A stretch of DNA of 54,969 nucleotides, taken from contig JAGBDR010000055.1 in NCBI GenBank assembly GCA_017937385.1, positions 1 through 54,969 of the forward strand, given 5' to 3'. The translations under genes were made by a program, and so were the position numbers. Positions 25,985 to 33,847 of the stretch are shown here, piece by piece; positions within the stretch are counted from its first letter, which is position 1, and each line of letters opens with the position of its first letter. The notes beneath the pieces were generated by a model, which worked only from the letters and a program-made list of their open reading frames with translations, did not search any database and was not told the origin of the DNA. This stretch comes from Parabacteroides sp. (GTDB taxonomy: Bacteria > Bacteroidota > Bacteroidia > Bacteroidales > Tannerellaceae).

Positions 25985-25992
25985 TACATTTG
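25985..25992 (+). promoter_or_regulatory. -7 box upstream of the HipA-like gene
   Basis: TACATTTG matches TAnnTTTG. It is 100 bp before the HipA-like ATG and is the only good plus-strand promoter before both that island and the following sigma gene. Confidence 0.5.
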
Positions 25993-26092
25993 ACGCGCCT
26001 CTTTCCGAAAGGTTACAGGAGAAGGGAAGAAAAAATTTTGCTGTTCGAATAAAAGAATATATATTTACACTTCAAAGAAAGTGCAAGTCAAT

Positions 26093-26896
26093 ATGAATAT
26101 ACCTGTTCTAAATAGCATCAAAATTATCGAAAAGCAATATGACACAGGCGAACTGCCAGTGTTAGTGACTTGCTCTGACAAAAACATGTATATTTGTAAA
26201 TATATGCGTTCTGCAACAAAAGCATTTAAACTTGCAAGCGAACTTATCGGAGCACAATTGGCAAAAATATGGGAAATAGAGTCTCCTAAATATGCCTTTG
26301 TAAACATCAAACAAGCACATTGGGTAAATATCACTACGCCTCATATACTTTCCGCACCGGCTTTTGGATATTACAAATTGGACAATATAGTAGACATCAC
26401 ACCTTCTACGTGCAAATACATAAATCAAACATCCAACCTACTGACCCAATTATTGAAAATAGCCCTTTTCGACTTTTGGATAGCAAATGAAGATAGGACA
26501 TACAACAATGCCAATCTGCTTTACGATATGCAGAATCATGCACTTATATCCATTGACTATGGAGGAATATTCAATACTTCTACATTTGAATATCCTATAA
26601 CACAGTTGATGTCTACAGATACTATACTTTATGCAGATATTTTCCAACACCTAGTAAAGGGGAAAACCGCAGATTCAGTAATCAATATGTCTTTGGAACT
26701 GAAAGACGACTATGAACGATATATAATCAAAAGCCAAAAAGATATGGATGCCATATCTAGGTCTATTCCCACAGAATGGGATGTTCCGGCCAATCTGATC
26801 AAGAAAAAATTGCAGCAACTCACTGATAAAGAATGGACGGAACAAGTATGGTCTAATTTTATAGAAAACATAAACAAGAATATAGGAAATGAATAA
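26093..26896 (+). CDS. HipA-like kinase (HipA_2 type)
   Basis: 267 aa from the ATG at 26093; a GTG 12 nt upstream is in frame. The HipA-like kinase pattern is visible: ATP-contact Lys36 in YICKYM, catalytic loop NEDRTYNNANLL with Asp134 and Asn139/141, and metal-binding Asp155 in ISIDYGGIF. The Asp-to-Asp distance of 21 residues is close to that in E. coli HipA. The N-terminal HipA subdomain is missing and there is no HipB-like DNA-binding partner; instead the stop overlaps a DUF3037 gene by 8 nt. DNA is clearly more AT-rich than its neighbours, suggesting transfer. The target is unknown. Confidence 0.8.
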   Translation: MNIPVLNSIKIIEKQYDTGELPVLVTCSDKNMYICKYMRSATKAFKLASELIGAQLAKIWEIESPKYAFVNIKQAHWVNITTPHILSAPAFGYYKLDNIVDITPSTCKYINQTSNLLTQLLKIALFDFWIANEDRTYNNANLLYDMQNHALISIDYGGIFNTSTFEYPITQLMSTDTILYADIFQHLVKGKTADSVINMSLELKDDYERYIIKSQKDMDAISRSIPTEWDVPANLIKKKLQQLTDKEWTEQVWSNFIENINKNIGNE

Positions 26897-27260
26897 TTTG
26901 AAATACAGTATTATATATGGTACGATTCGCCCGGAAATCTCAGAACGGCTGAGTTTAGGGCTTATATTTGTTGAAGGAGACAAAATCAGCATACGCTATT
27001 CTGAAAAGAAACTGAGCGCACTTCAACCTCTATTAACTCAATCCGAATATGAGTTCGTTGGAAAAGTCATACGCTCATTATCCAGAAACAATTGTATAAA
27101 TTCAGCAGAAACAATCAATTATCTTACTCGTTATTCCAATAATCTGATAACTGTATCGCAATTACATACAATAGATTTGGAGCCGACGAAAGGTAGTCAG
27201 GATTGGCTTTTTCGAAATTATGTATATGCCGGAGAAAAAAAAACAAAGAATAAGTTGTAA
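26889..27260 (+). CDS. DUF3037 protein, partner of HipA-like kinase
   Basis: 123 aa, soluble. The N-terminal YSIIYGTIRPEISERLSLGL corresponds to the DUF3037 opening (Tyr, Pro, Glu, Leu/Asn, Gly positions), followed by a helical C-terminal half with WLFRNYVYAGEKK. DUF3037 genes are repeatedly found next to HipA_2 kinases, and the 8-nt overlap here supports coupled translation and a joint function, perhaps antitoxin, adaptor or substrate. That role is inference; no DNA-binding motif is visible. AT-rich like the kinase. Only 32 nt separate its stop from the next sigma gene. Confidence 0.72.
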   Translation: MNNLKYSIIYGTIRPEISERLSLGLIFVEGDKISIRYSEKKLSALQPLLTQSEYEFVGKVIRSLSRNNCINSAETINYLTRYSNNLITVSQLHTIDLEPTKGSQDWLFRNYVYAGEKKTKNKL

Positions 27261-27292
27261 CCTATCCGCCCGGCTTGCGTCCATTAGATACG

Positions 27293-27850
27293 ATGGAGTT
27301 GTATACCGATACATATTATATACAAAGGATACAAGCGGGAGATACGGCATGCTTTGCCTGCCTTCTGGACAAATACAGCCGCCCTGTTCATTCGTTAATC
27401 CTAAAGGTGGTCAGAAACCGGGAAGATGCGGAAGAGCTGGCGCAGGACGTGTTCATGAAGGTGTTCCAGCACCTCCCTTCATTCAAGGGGGAATGCAGTT
27501 TCTCGACTTGGATCTACCGGATCGCCTACAACACGGCTATCTCGGAGACGCGGAAGAAGAAGCACGAGTTCCTGGCGATCGAGGAAGCCGTTCTTAATAA
27601 TGTATCGGAACAAGAGGTGGCCGAGTCGTTGGGCAGGACGGATGATTCCGGGCAATTGCAAATGCTCGACGCGGCCCTCGCCCAACTGCCGCCCGATGAA
27701 CGGGCGATCATCCTGCTCTTCTACATGAAAGAGAAGACAATCGACGAAGTGGCGACAATCACCGGGTTGACCTCTTCCAATATAAAAGTGAAATTACACC
27801 GCATACGAAAGAAACTATTTGTTCTATTAAAAGGAATGGAGGAAGAATAA
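27293..27850 (+). CDS. ECF RNA polymerase sigma factor
   Basis: 185 aa from the ATG at 27293; the in-frame TTG at 27275 is less likely. Region 2 (about 20-90): NREDAEELAQDVFMKVFQHL and STWIYRIAYNTAISETRKKK. Region 4 (about 125-180): LPPDERAIILLFYMKEKTID and TSSNIKVKLHRIRKKL. It is followed by a 1-nt gap and a two-TM protein likely to be its anti-sigma. It has no promoter of its own in the 32 nt upstream, so it may be read from the HipA-like island. GC content returns to the window norm here. Confidence 0.93.
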   Translation: MELYTDTYYIQRIQAGDTACFACLLDKYSRPVHSLILKVVRNREDAEELAQDVFMKVFQHLPSFKGECSFSTWIYRIAYNTAISETRKKKHEFLAIEEAVLNNVSEQEVAESLGRTDDSGQLQMLDAALAQLPPDERAIILLFYMKEKTIDEVATITGLTSSNIKVKLHRIRKKLFVLLKGMEEE

Positions 27851-27851
27851 A

Positions 27852-28211
27852 ATGACTCAGAAGAATGACCTATTGAAAGAGCTGTTTAGCCGGATGCCGG
27901 AAGAGGAACTTCCCGTTTCGTTCCGCGACAACATGATGCAACAGATCATGGCCGAAGCCGAACGGGTCCGCAAACGCAACGAACGCTGGGGATGGATTGC
28001 CGTCATCGCCGCCTCGTTGCTGATGATCGGTATCGCAATCGCCTCGTTCCTGTATATGGGTATCCCCCGAATATCCATACAGCTGCCCGATATGAGCACG
28101 TTGCCTTTCTATGGCTATATCGGAATGCTGACCCTGATCCTCTTAGGAGCCGACTACAAATTCAGGCAACTATTCAAGAAGAGGCAGATGTCCCGCAAAG
28201 AAAAGATGTAA
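27852..28211 (+). CDS. Putative two-TM anti-sigma factor
   Basis: 119 aa. An N-terminal cytosolic segment (about 1-45; LLKELFSRMPEEELPVSFRD) is followed by a transmembrane helix at about 47-70, a short periplasmic loop with ISIQLPDMSTLP, a second helix at about 84-102 and a basic tail. The layout, one nucleotide after an ECF sigma gene, fits a membrane-bound anti-sigma factor, but no known zinc-binding or FecR domain is present. The assignment rests on position and topology. Confidence 0.7.
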   Translation: MTQKNDLLKELFSRMPEEELPVSFRDNMMQQIMAEAERVRKRNERWGWIAVIAASLLMIGIAIASFLYMGIPRISIQLPDMSTLPFYGYIGMLTLILLGADYKFRQLFKKRQMSRKEKM

Positions 28212-28258
28212 GTGACGGTATTACAAGACTAAAAGTTCTATTTTCCAGCTAAAAAAAT

Positions 28259-28288
28259 CTTGCAAATCAGAAAAAAGCATTACCTTTG
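28259..28288 (+). promoter_or_regulatory. rpsA promoter
   Basis: CTTG (28259-28262), 18 bp, TACCTTTG (28281-28288). Expected start near 28295 gives a leader of about 70 nt before rpsA, long enough for autoregulation by S1, though no specific structure was identified. Confidence 0.65.
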
Positions 28289-28364
28289 CCCCCGATTTTT
28301 GAGAGATGACAACATAATGTCTAACTTACTAATTAAAACTAACTTAAGTATTAACAATTAGAGA

Positions 28365-30155
28365 ATGGAAAATTTAAAGAACATTCAACCCATTGAAGAT
28401 TTCAACTGGGATGCTCTTGAACAGGGCGAATCTTACGGTCAGGTAAGCAAGGACGATCTTGTAAAAACGTATGACGAAACTTTGAACACAGTAAAGGACA
28501 AAGAAGTCGTTATGGGAACTGTAACTGCAATGAACAAACGTGAAGTTGTAGTAAACATCGGTTTCAAATCAGATGGCGTTGTATCAATGGCTGAATTCCG
28601 TTACAACCCGGATCTGAAGATTGGTGACGAAGTAGAAGTCTACATCGAAAACCAGGAAGACAAAAAAGGACAGTTGATCCTGTCTCACAAGAAAGCACGC
28701 GCTACACGTTCTTGGGATCGTGTCAACGAAGCACTTGAAAAAGACGAAATCATCAAAGGTTACATCAAATGCCGTACGAAGGGCGGTATGATCGTAGACG
28801 TATTCGGCATCGAAGCCTTCTTGCCGGGTTCTCAGATCGACGTAAAACCGATCCGCGACTACGATGTATTTGTAGGTAAGACAATGGAATTCAAGATCGT
28901 GAAGATCAACCAGGAATTCAAGAACGTTGTTGTATCTCATAAGGCTCTTATCGAAGCTGAACTCGAACAGCAGAAGAAAGACATCATCTCTAAACTTGAA
29001 AAAGGCCAGGTACTGGAAGGTACGGTTAAGAATATCACTTCTTACGGCGTATTCATCGACTTGGGTGGCGTAGACGGTTTGATCCACATTACAGACCTGT
29101 CTTGGGGCCGTGTTTCTCATCCGGAAGAAATCGTTCAGCTGGATCAGAAGATCAACGTGGTTATCCTTGACTTCGATGATGAAAAGAAACGTATCGCTCT
29201 CGGCTTGAAGCAGCTGACTCCGCATCCTTGGGATGCTTTGGATCCAGACTTGAAAGTCGGTGATAAAGTAAAAGGTAAAGTGGTCGTTATGGCTGATTAC
29301 GGTGCATTCATCGAAATCGCTCCGGGCGTAGAAGGTCTGATCCACGTTTCTGAAATGTCTTGGACACAGCACTTGCGTTCTGCTCAGGACTTCATGAAAG
29401 TAGGTGACGAAATCGAAGCCGTTATCCTGACTCTGGACCGCGACGAACGTAAGATGTCCTTGGGTATCAAGCAGCTGAAAGCTGATCCGTGGGAAGACAT
29501 CGAATCTCGCTTCCCGGTAGGTTCTCGCCATGCAGCCAAAGTTCGCAACTTCACTAACTTCGGTGTATTCGTAGAAATCGAAGAAGGTGTAGACGGCTTG
29601 ATCCACATCTCCGACCTGTCTTGGACAAAGAAAATCAAACACCCGTCAGAATTTACTCAGATCGGTGCCGAAATCGAAGTTCAGGTTCTGGAAATCGACA
29701 AAGAAAACCGCCGTTTGAGCTTAGGTCACAAACAGCTGGAAGAAAATCCTTGGGATGTATTCGAAACAATCTTCACGGTTGGTTCTATCCACGAAGGAAC
29801 AATCATCGAAGTGCTGGATAAGGGTGCTGTAATCTCTCTGCCTTACGGTGTAGAAGGTTTCGCTACTCCGAAACATCTGGTAAAAGAAGACGGTTCTCAG
29901 GCTCAGGTAGACGAAAAACTGCAGTTCAAGGTAATCGAATTCAACAAGGAAGCGAAGAGAATCATCCTTTCTCACAGCCGTATCTTCGAAGATGAACAGA
30001 AAGGCTCCAAGAAAGAAGCCGGCGAAAAGAAATCTTCAAAACGTGGTGGCAAGAAAGAAGAGGAATCTGCAATGGTAACCGGTCCGGTTGAAAAGACTAC
30101 ACTAGGTGACATTGAAGAACTCGCTGCATTGAAAGAAAAATTGGCTGGTAAATAA
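28365..30155 (+). CDS. rpsA: 30S ribosomal protein S1
   Basis: 596 aa with six S1 (OB-fold) repeats, the full-length form. Clear repeat signatures include GVFIDLGGVDGLIHITDLSW, GAFIEIAPGVEGLIHVSEMS and GVFVEIEEGVDGLIHISDLS, at regular spacing of about 85 residues. S1 binds mRNA and helps load it on the 30S subunit; it is of special weight in Bacteroidetes, where Shine-Dalgarno use is low. The C-terminal tail is Lys/Glu-rich (KKEAGEKKSSKRGGKKEEE). Codon choice differs from neighbours in the way expected of a highly expressed gene. Own promoter and terminator. Confidence 0.97.
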   Translation: MENLKNIQPIEDFNWDALEQGESYGQVSKDDLVKTYDETLNTVKDKEVVMGTVTAMNKREVVVNIGFKSDGVVSMAEFRYNPDLKIGDEVEVYIENQEDKKGQLILSHKKARATRSWDRVNEALEKDEIIKGYIKCRTKGGMIVDVFGIEAFLPGSQIDVKPIRDYDVFVGKTMEFKIVKINQEFKNVVVSHKALIEAELEQQKKDIISKLEKGQVLEGTVKNITSYGVFIDLGGVDGLIHITDLSWGRVSHPEEIVQLDQKINVVILDFDDEKKRIALGLKQLTPHPWDALDPDLKVGDKVKGKVVVMADYGAFIEIAPGVEGLIHVSEMSWTQHLRSAQDFMKVGDEIEAVILTLDRDERKMSLGIKQLKADPWEDIESRFPVGSRHAAKVRNFTNFGVFVEIEEGVDGLIHISDLSWTKKIKHPSEFTQIGAEIEVQVLEIDKENRRLSLGHKQLEENPWDVFETIFTVGSIHEGTIIEVLDKGAVISLPYGVEGFATPKHLVKEDGSQAQVDEKLQFKVIEFNKEAKRIILSHSRIFEDEQKGSKKEAGEKKSSKRGGKKEEESAMVTGPVEKTTLGDIEELAALKEKLAGK

Positions 30156-30172
30156 TTACGGTCGTTTCAGAT

Positions 30173-30210
30173 AAAAAAAGGAGATGTCCTATGGGACATC
30201 TCCTTTTTTA
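30173..30210. terminator. rpsA terminator, bidirectional
   Basis: Perfect stem GGAGATGTCC/GGACATCTCC (30180-30189, 30194-30203), 4-nt loop, with A7 before and T7 after. Serves rpsA on plus and the 68-aa gene on minus. Confidence 0.92.
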
Positions 30211-30237
30211 TTGCTTGAAAATAAAGAACAGAAACGG

Positions 30238-30444
30238 CTACTCACCGATACCCAGCAATGCGTTTATTTCCTGACGTTTGTCCAAGTCCGTAAAATAGGC
30301 ATCCACTACTTTGTAAATATCGAATCCGCCCGTAGAACCGGCTGCCAGATTCAACGACTCGACCAATTTGCCTGTAGCCTTACGAATTTCCTCTTTATTG
30401 ATCAAATGAAACTCATTGTTGTGAATTAATTGACTCTTTCCCAT
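30238..30444 (-). CDS. Small conserved-looking protein of unknown function
   Basis: 68 aa, soluble, mixed helical (NKEEIRKATGKLVESLNLAA, then GGFDIYKVVDAYFTDLDKR). Good start context at 30444, a terminator shared with rpsA on its 3' side, and no competing frame support it as real. No motif I recognise and no membrane or secretion signal. Function unknown. Confidence 0.65.
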   Translation of the reverse strand: MGKSQLIHNNEFHLINKEEIRKATGKLVESLNLAAGSTGGFDIYKVVDAYFTDLDKRQEINALLGIGE

Positions 30445-30681
30445 GATGTTTTGATTTTAAAGTTATACATGTTTTTCATCCGAAAGCGGCAGGTCTGGCC
30501 TTGCCGTTTCGTTTAATGCACTAAATATACAAACATCCTTGAAATATTTGACCTTTCGGACCTCTATTTTTCAATAAATTCTATTTTCCCTACCCGAACA
30601 AGACCGTAAAAGCTCCGTGAAGAGACATAGAATCGGTCGATCAAAAAGCCTTTATAGGGAATCAGACAACGTAAAGGGGAG

Positions 30682-31011
30682 TTAACGGATGGATACTTTA
30701 CGAACCGTGTCGCCGATGCGGACGATATAATAACCTTTGGCTATATCCACCGTATATTCACCGGAGGGTTGTTTCATCGGTATCTCTTTTACCCGGATAC
30801 CGACCACGCTATAGATTTCGAGCTTACTGCCGGCCGGAGCATTCTCGACAACGATCTTATTATCGTAGGCACTAATCTCCACAGCATCCGGCTCCTTATC
30901 CTTGGAAACGGTAGTGCGCGACACAGTCGTATCCGCCTGCTGTGCCACCACATCAAGCGGGCAACCGGCCCATACAGCCAGCAACAAAACGATTGTAATC
31001 AATACCTTCAT
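30682..31011 (-). CDS. Small secreted protein resembling a T9SS sorting domain
   Basis: 109 aa from the ATG at 31011 (the frame extends to a TTG at 31035). Signal peptide (about 1-24, cleavage near VVAQQA), a charged linker, then about 65 residues that look like a type A C-terminal sorting/Por domain: KIVVENAPAGSKLEIYSVVG, a turn, then AKGYYIVRIGDTVRKVSI at the extreme C-terminus. Normally this module ends a large cargo protein; here it stands alone. No T9SS genes are in the window. It may be a remnant or a free-standing beta-sandwich protein. Confidence 0.7.
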   Translation of the reverse strand: MKVLITIVLLLAVWAGCPLDVVAQQADTTVSRTTVSKDKEPDAVEISAYDNKIVVENAPAGSKLEIYSVVGIRVKEIPMKQPSGEYTVDIAKGYYIVRIGDTVRKVSIR

Positions 31012-31032
31012 GTACCAAACCCAAAGATCGTA

Positions 31033-31040
31033 CAAATGTA
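31033..31040 (-). promoter_or_regulatory. -7 box of the small secreted protein gene
   Basis: TACATTTG on minus, matching TAnnTTTG; initiation near 31026 supports the ATG at 31011 over the upstream TTG. Confidence 0.5.
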
Positions 31041-31233
31041 AAAATATTTTTTTGATAATGCAGTAAATTCTGTATTATTAATCATAAAAGGAACAGAAGA
31101 GAACGTCCATGCATGCTTCCTCTAACCAAATTGGAGATTGAGCGCAAAGAGAAGTCCGGACTTTCTTCTGTTCTGCCGGCAGCTTGTTTGCTTCACCCGG
31201 ATGGTCTTATGTTTTTGTAACCATCCATTTTCT

Positions 31234-31321
31234 GTTTCACAGCTGTGAAACAAAAGAAACACAGTTGTGATATAGAAGGAAGACAGTTGTGATACAGAAA
31301 GAACACAACTGTGAAATGAAC
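31234..31321. repeat. Four-unit 22-bp palindromic array
   Basis: Units begin at 31234, 31256, 31278 and 31300. Each is centred on CACAGCTGTG or a variant (CACAGTTGTG, GACAGTTGTG, CACAACTGTG). The first unit is a perfect 18-bp palindrome GTTTCACAGCTGTGAAAC. Period and unit number equal those at 25443 and 43701 although the sequence differs. Confidence 0.82.
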
Positions 31322-31394
31322 TATACTGTCGGTTTCTTCTTTTAAAATAACGATTATAGGAGCCAAATAGAGTTCATATAATCATTCTCAATAT

Positions 31395-32309
31395 TCAAAC
31401 CTTTATCACCATGCCCTCATTTCCCAATACCGTGCCGGGGAATACAGCTTCGGCTTCCCGATGAAGTTCGGATAGGTTTTCGTAGCGGGCGGAATAGTGA
31501 CCGATAACGAGACGTTTCACATGAGCGTCACGGGCTATCTCAGCGGCTTGGCGGGCGGTGGAATGGAAAGTCTCTTTGGCACGGGCAAGGTCGCATTCAG
31601 CAAAGGTCGCTTCGTGATAAAGCAGATCCACTCCTTCGATAATCGGGATGATCGAGCGGTTATAAGCCGTATCAGAACAGAACGCATAACGCTTGGGAGG
31701 AGCCGCCGGACGTGTCAGGCGGGAATTGGGGACCACCTCGCCATCGGGCGTGACATAGTCCTGCCCTCGCTTGATATCTTTCATGCAGCGGACAGGAACC
31801 TGGTAGAAATCCGTCATTTCACGGATAATATGTGCCTCTTTCGGCTTCTCGGCGAAGAGATAGCCACAAGTCGGAATCCGATGCTTCAACGGGATGGAAT
31901 AGACCGATAGCGACCGATCTTCCATCACCAACGAATGGCTGTGAGTATCGACAGGATTGAAACGGACCTCAAATTCCATGCCCCGGCAAAACAAATCCAT
32001 CACCGGACGCAGGTAATCTTCGACCTCTTTCGGACCATGCACGACCAGCTCACCGGTACGCCCCAACATACCGAGCGTAGAGATCAGCCCGGGCAAACCA
32101 AAACAGTGGTCACCATGCAAATGAGAGATAAAGACATGAGCAAGACGGCCGAATCGAATACGCATCCTACGCATTTGCACCTGGGTACCTTCCCCACAAT
32201 CAATCATATACAATTTATCTCGCAAATCTACTACCTGTGAAGTCGCCAGATGCCGCGTGGTAGGTAACGCCGAACCGCATCCCAATATGTTGATATCAAA
32301 TTCTGCCAT
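31395..32309 (-). CDS. rnz: Ribonuclease Z
   Basis: 304 aa from the ATG at 32309 (MAEFDINILGCG); ATG 32318 is also possible and longer frames are not supported. Metallo-beta-lactamase fold endonuclease that matures tRNA 3' ends, needed here because CCA is not encoded in the tRNA gene. The zinc motif HLHGDH spans residues 63-68, with CGEGTQ before it, FCSDTAY and LYHEATF later, and the final His in IGHYSARY. Length matches the short bacterial form. Confidence 0.95.
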   Translation of the reverse strand: MAEFDINILGCGSALPTTRHLATSQVVDLRDKLYMIDCGEGTQVQMRRMRIRFGRLAHVFISHLHGDHCFGLPGLISTLGMLGRTGELVVHGPKEVEDYLRPVMDLFCRGMEFEVRFNPVDTHSHSLVMEDRSLSVYSIPLKHRIPTCGYLFAEKPKEAHIIREMTDFYQVPVRCMKDIKRGQDYVTPDGEVVPNSRLTRPAAPPKRYAFCSDTAYNRSIIPIIEGVDLLYHEATFAECDLARAKETFHSTARQAAEIARDAHVKRLVIGHYSARYENLSELHREAEAVFPGTVLGNEGMVIKV

Positions 32310-32416
32310 AAGATCCATCGGATAATTCGGGTGTAAAGATAATACAAAAGCATTGGCATACTGTGAAAAATAACAAAAAAAGCAAGGAAATTGTTCTGAA
32401 GATAACAGGGATTCTA

Positions 32417-32557
32417 TATATTTGTTAGCCAACACATAAATAAGACCAATAAAAATAGACTTAAGATATTTTCATCTAAGCCTTAACTAACTTTTTCTTT
32501 TTGTTTAAAACGGTTAAATGTAGAAACGGCCCAGCGTGAGCTTCGCCGTTTCTTTTT
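32417..32557 (+). ncRNA. Candidate small RNA (promoter to terminator)
   Basis: On plus, a -7 box TATATTTG (32417-32424) is followed about 100 bp later by an intrinsic terminator: stem GAAACGGC (32523-32530) with GCCGTTTC (32545-32552) and T5. Expected transcript is about 32431-32557, roughly 125 nt, with a second short hairpin CTTAAGAT/ATCTAAG inside. No reading frame is present, and both flanking genes are on minus. The -33 box is weak. No known family was recognised. Confidence 0.4.
32523..32557 (+). terminator. Orphan plus-strand intrinsic terminator
   Basis: 8-bp stem GAAACGGC/GCCGTTTC plus T5 on plus only. No plus-strand gene precedes it; cydB and rnz on minus lack the matching T-run. 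Interpreted as the 3' end of a candidate small RNA. Confidence 0.65.
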
Positions 32558-32592
32558 ACCAAAAGTGATTGCGAACCGCTCCACACATGCCA

Positions 32593-33747
32593 TCAATAGG
32601 CATGTGCATCTTCCTCTTCCATCTCTTTCTCACTGATCTTCCGCAGATCCAATGCACGCCAAGCATAGAAAATATAGCCTAAAACAAACGGTATGAGGAT
32701 GGATACATAGCTCATCACTTTCAAGGTGAACGGGCTGGAACAACTGTTCGCGATCGTCAGCGAACTTGGCAAGTCAGCTATCGAAGGATAATAAGCCGTA
32801 TTGTTCCAACCGGCACAAAGCAACAGTGCCAACACCGTAAGCACAGTTCCTGTCCCGCAAAACCAGATTCCCTTTTTCCATGCCGCCGACAAGATCGTAC
32901 GGACAATACCATACAAGACACCGGCTACACCCACCAACAGCACAACCGATACGACCGGCATCTCCACCAGATTCATAGCGTATTTATAAGGTTGCATATA
33001 CACCTCTTTTGTTTCCGGATCGACGGCAAACCCGTCAGCAAGCAACAGATGGATCAGGAAAGCCAGGAAGAAAACCAAAAACAGCACCGTCTCGATCACC
33101 AGATGCTTACGGCTACATTGAACAATCTCGGCATTGTCGATATTATTGATGAAATAAAGCAATGCCTGAATACGCGCCAAGAAAAACACCGCCAAGCCGA
33201 GGCATACGTTCCAGCATACAAAAGCGGCCTCAAGCCCATGCCACGGACTCGCCCAAGTGGAGATCACCGGCATCGCGACATCAGTCAGTTGTCCTTTGTT
33301 GACAACAAACTCGGCTCCGCTGAAGAACGTACCGACCGCCGTGCCCAACAGGACCGGCCCCAAGATGCCGTTCAGCAATAAAAATACCCGATAAGCCTTT
33401 TTACCCAAAAGATTTCCCTTTTTCGACTGATACTCATACGATACGGCCTGCAAGACGAAGCAAGCCAATATCAACATCCACACCCAGTAGGCACCCCCGA
33501 AACTGGTCGAATAAAACAATGGAAAAGAGGCAAAGAATGCACCTCCGAAAGTGACCAGGGTAGTAAAGGTAAACTCCCATTTGCGCCCAGTTGAGTTCAG
33601 TAACATCTTTTGTTGTAATTCCGTTTTGCCGATCGTGAAAAGCAAAGACTGCCCGCCTTGTACGAAAAGCAGGAAAACCAACAGTGCTCCCAAGAGAGAA
33701 ACCAGGAACCACCAATAATGCTGTAAGAATAAATATGTATCGTTCAT
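32593..33747 (-). CDS. cydB: Cytochrome bd oxidase subunit II
   Basis: 384 aa from the ATG at 33747 (MNDTYLFLQHYWWF); the frame extends upstream to 33774. About nine transmembrane helices; the N-terminal GALLVFLLFVQGGQSLLF and WASPWHGLEAAFV fit CydB. With CydA it forms the quinol oxidase that gives obligate anaerobes such as Bacteroides growth at nanomolar oxygen. Transcribed after cydA across a 100-bp spacer that contains one arm of an ATTGACA repeat. No cydX-like small gene follows. Confidence 0.95.
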   Translation of the reverse strand: MNDTYLFLQHYWWFLVSLLGALLVFLLFVQGGQSLLFTIGKTELQQKMLLNSTGRKWEFTFTTLVTFGGAFFASFPLFYSTSFGGAYWVWMLILACFVLQAVSYEYQSKKGNLLGKKAYRVFLLLNGILGPVLLGTAVGTFFSGAEFVVNKGQLTDVAMPVISTWASPWHGLEAAFVCWNVCLGLAVFFLARIQALLYFINNIDNAEIVQCSRKHLVIETVLFLVFFLAFLIHLLLADGFAVDPETKEVYMQPYKYAMNLVEMPVVSVVLLVGVAGVLYGIVRTILSAAWKKGIWFCGTGTVLTVLALLLCAGWNNTAYYPSIADLPSSLTIANSCSSPFTLKVMSYVSILIPFVLGYIFYAWRALDLRKISEKEMEEEDAHAY

Positions 33748-33766
33748 AATGATAACTGCTTTTTTA

Positions 33767-33791
33767 ATTGACAATGGACAATTGACAATTA
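33767..33791. repeat. Single-arm ATTGACA heptamer array
   Basis: ATTGACA, ATGGACA, ATTGACA, ATTA in tandem between cydA and cydB. No complementary arm is present; instead an AATTAAAG-type repeat stretch (about 33830-33862, read on minus) runs into the cydA stop, so the two sides belong to different repeat families. Confidence 0.65.
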
Positions 33792-33847
33792 AGAGATGAA
33801 TAGATTATACTGTGTATTCTGCACGTTTTTCTTTAATTATTAATTCT

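Larger units (their letters stand above)
31012..31394. other. Intergenic region with 22-bp array
   Basis: Holds the -7 box for the small secreted protein (31033-31040, minus), a 10-bp inverted repeat GAACAGAAGA/TCTTCTGTTC (31091-31100 and 31164-31173) and the 22-bp array at 31234-31321. No coding sequence seen. Confidence 0.55.

Noticed and set aside
26093-26896. Classical HipBA toxin-antitoxin system
   Set aside because: No HipB-like helix-turn-helix gene is adjacent and the kinase lacks the HipA N-terminal subdomain; the HipA_2/DUF3037 type fits better.
30682-31011. Lipoprotein call for the small secreted protein
   Set aside because: The sequence AVWAGC has Trp at the position where a lipobox needs Leu, Val or Ile, so signal peptidase I cleavage near VVAQQA is more likely.
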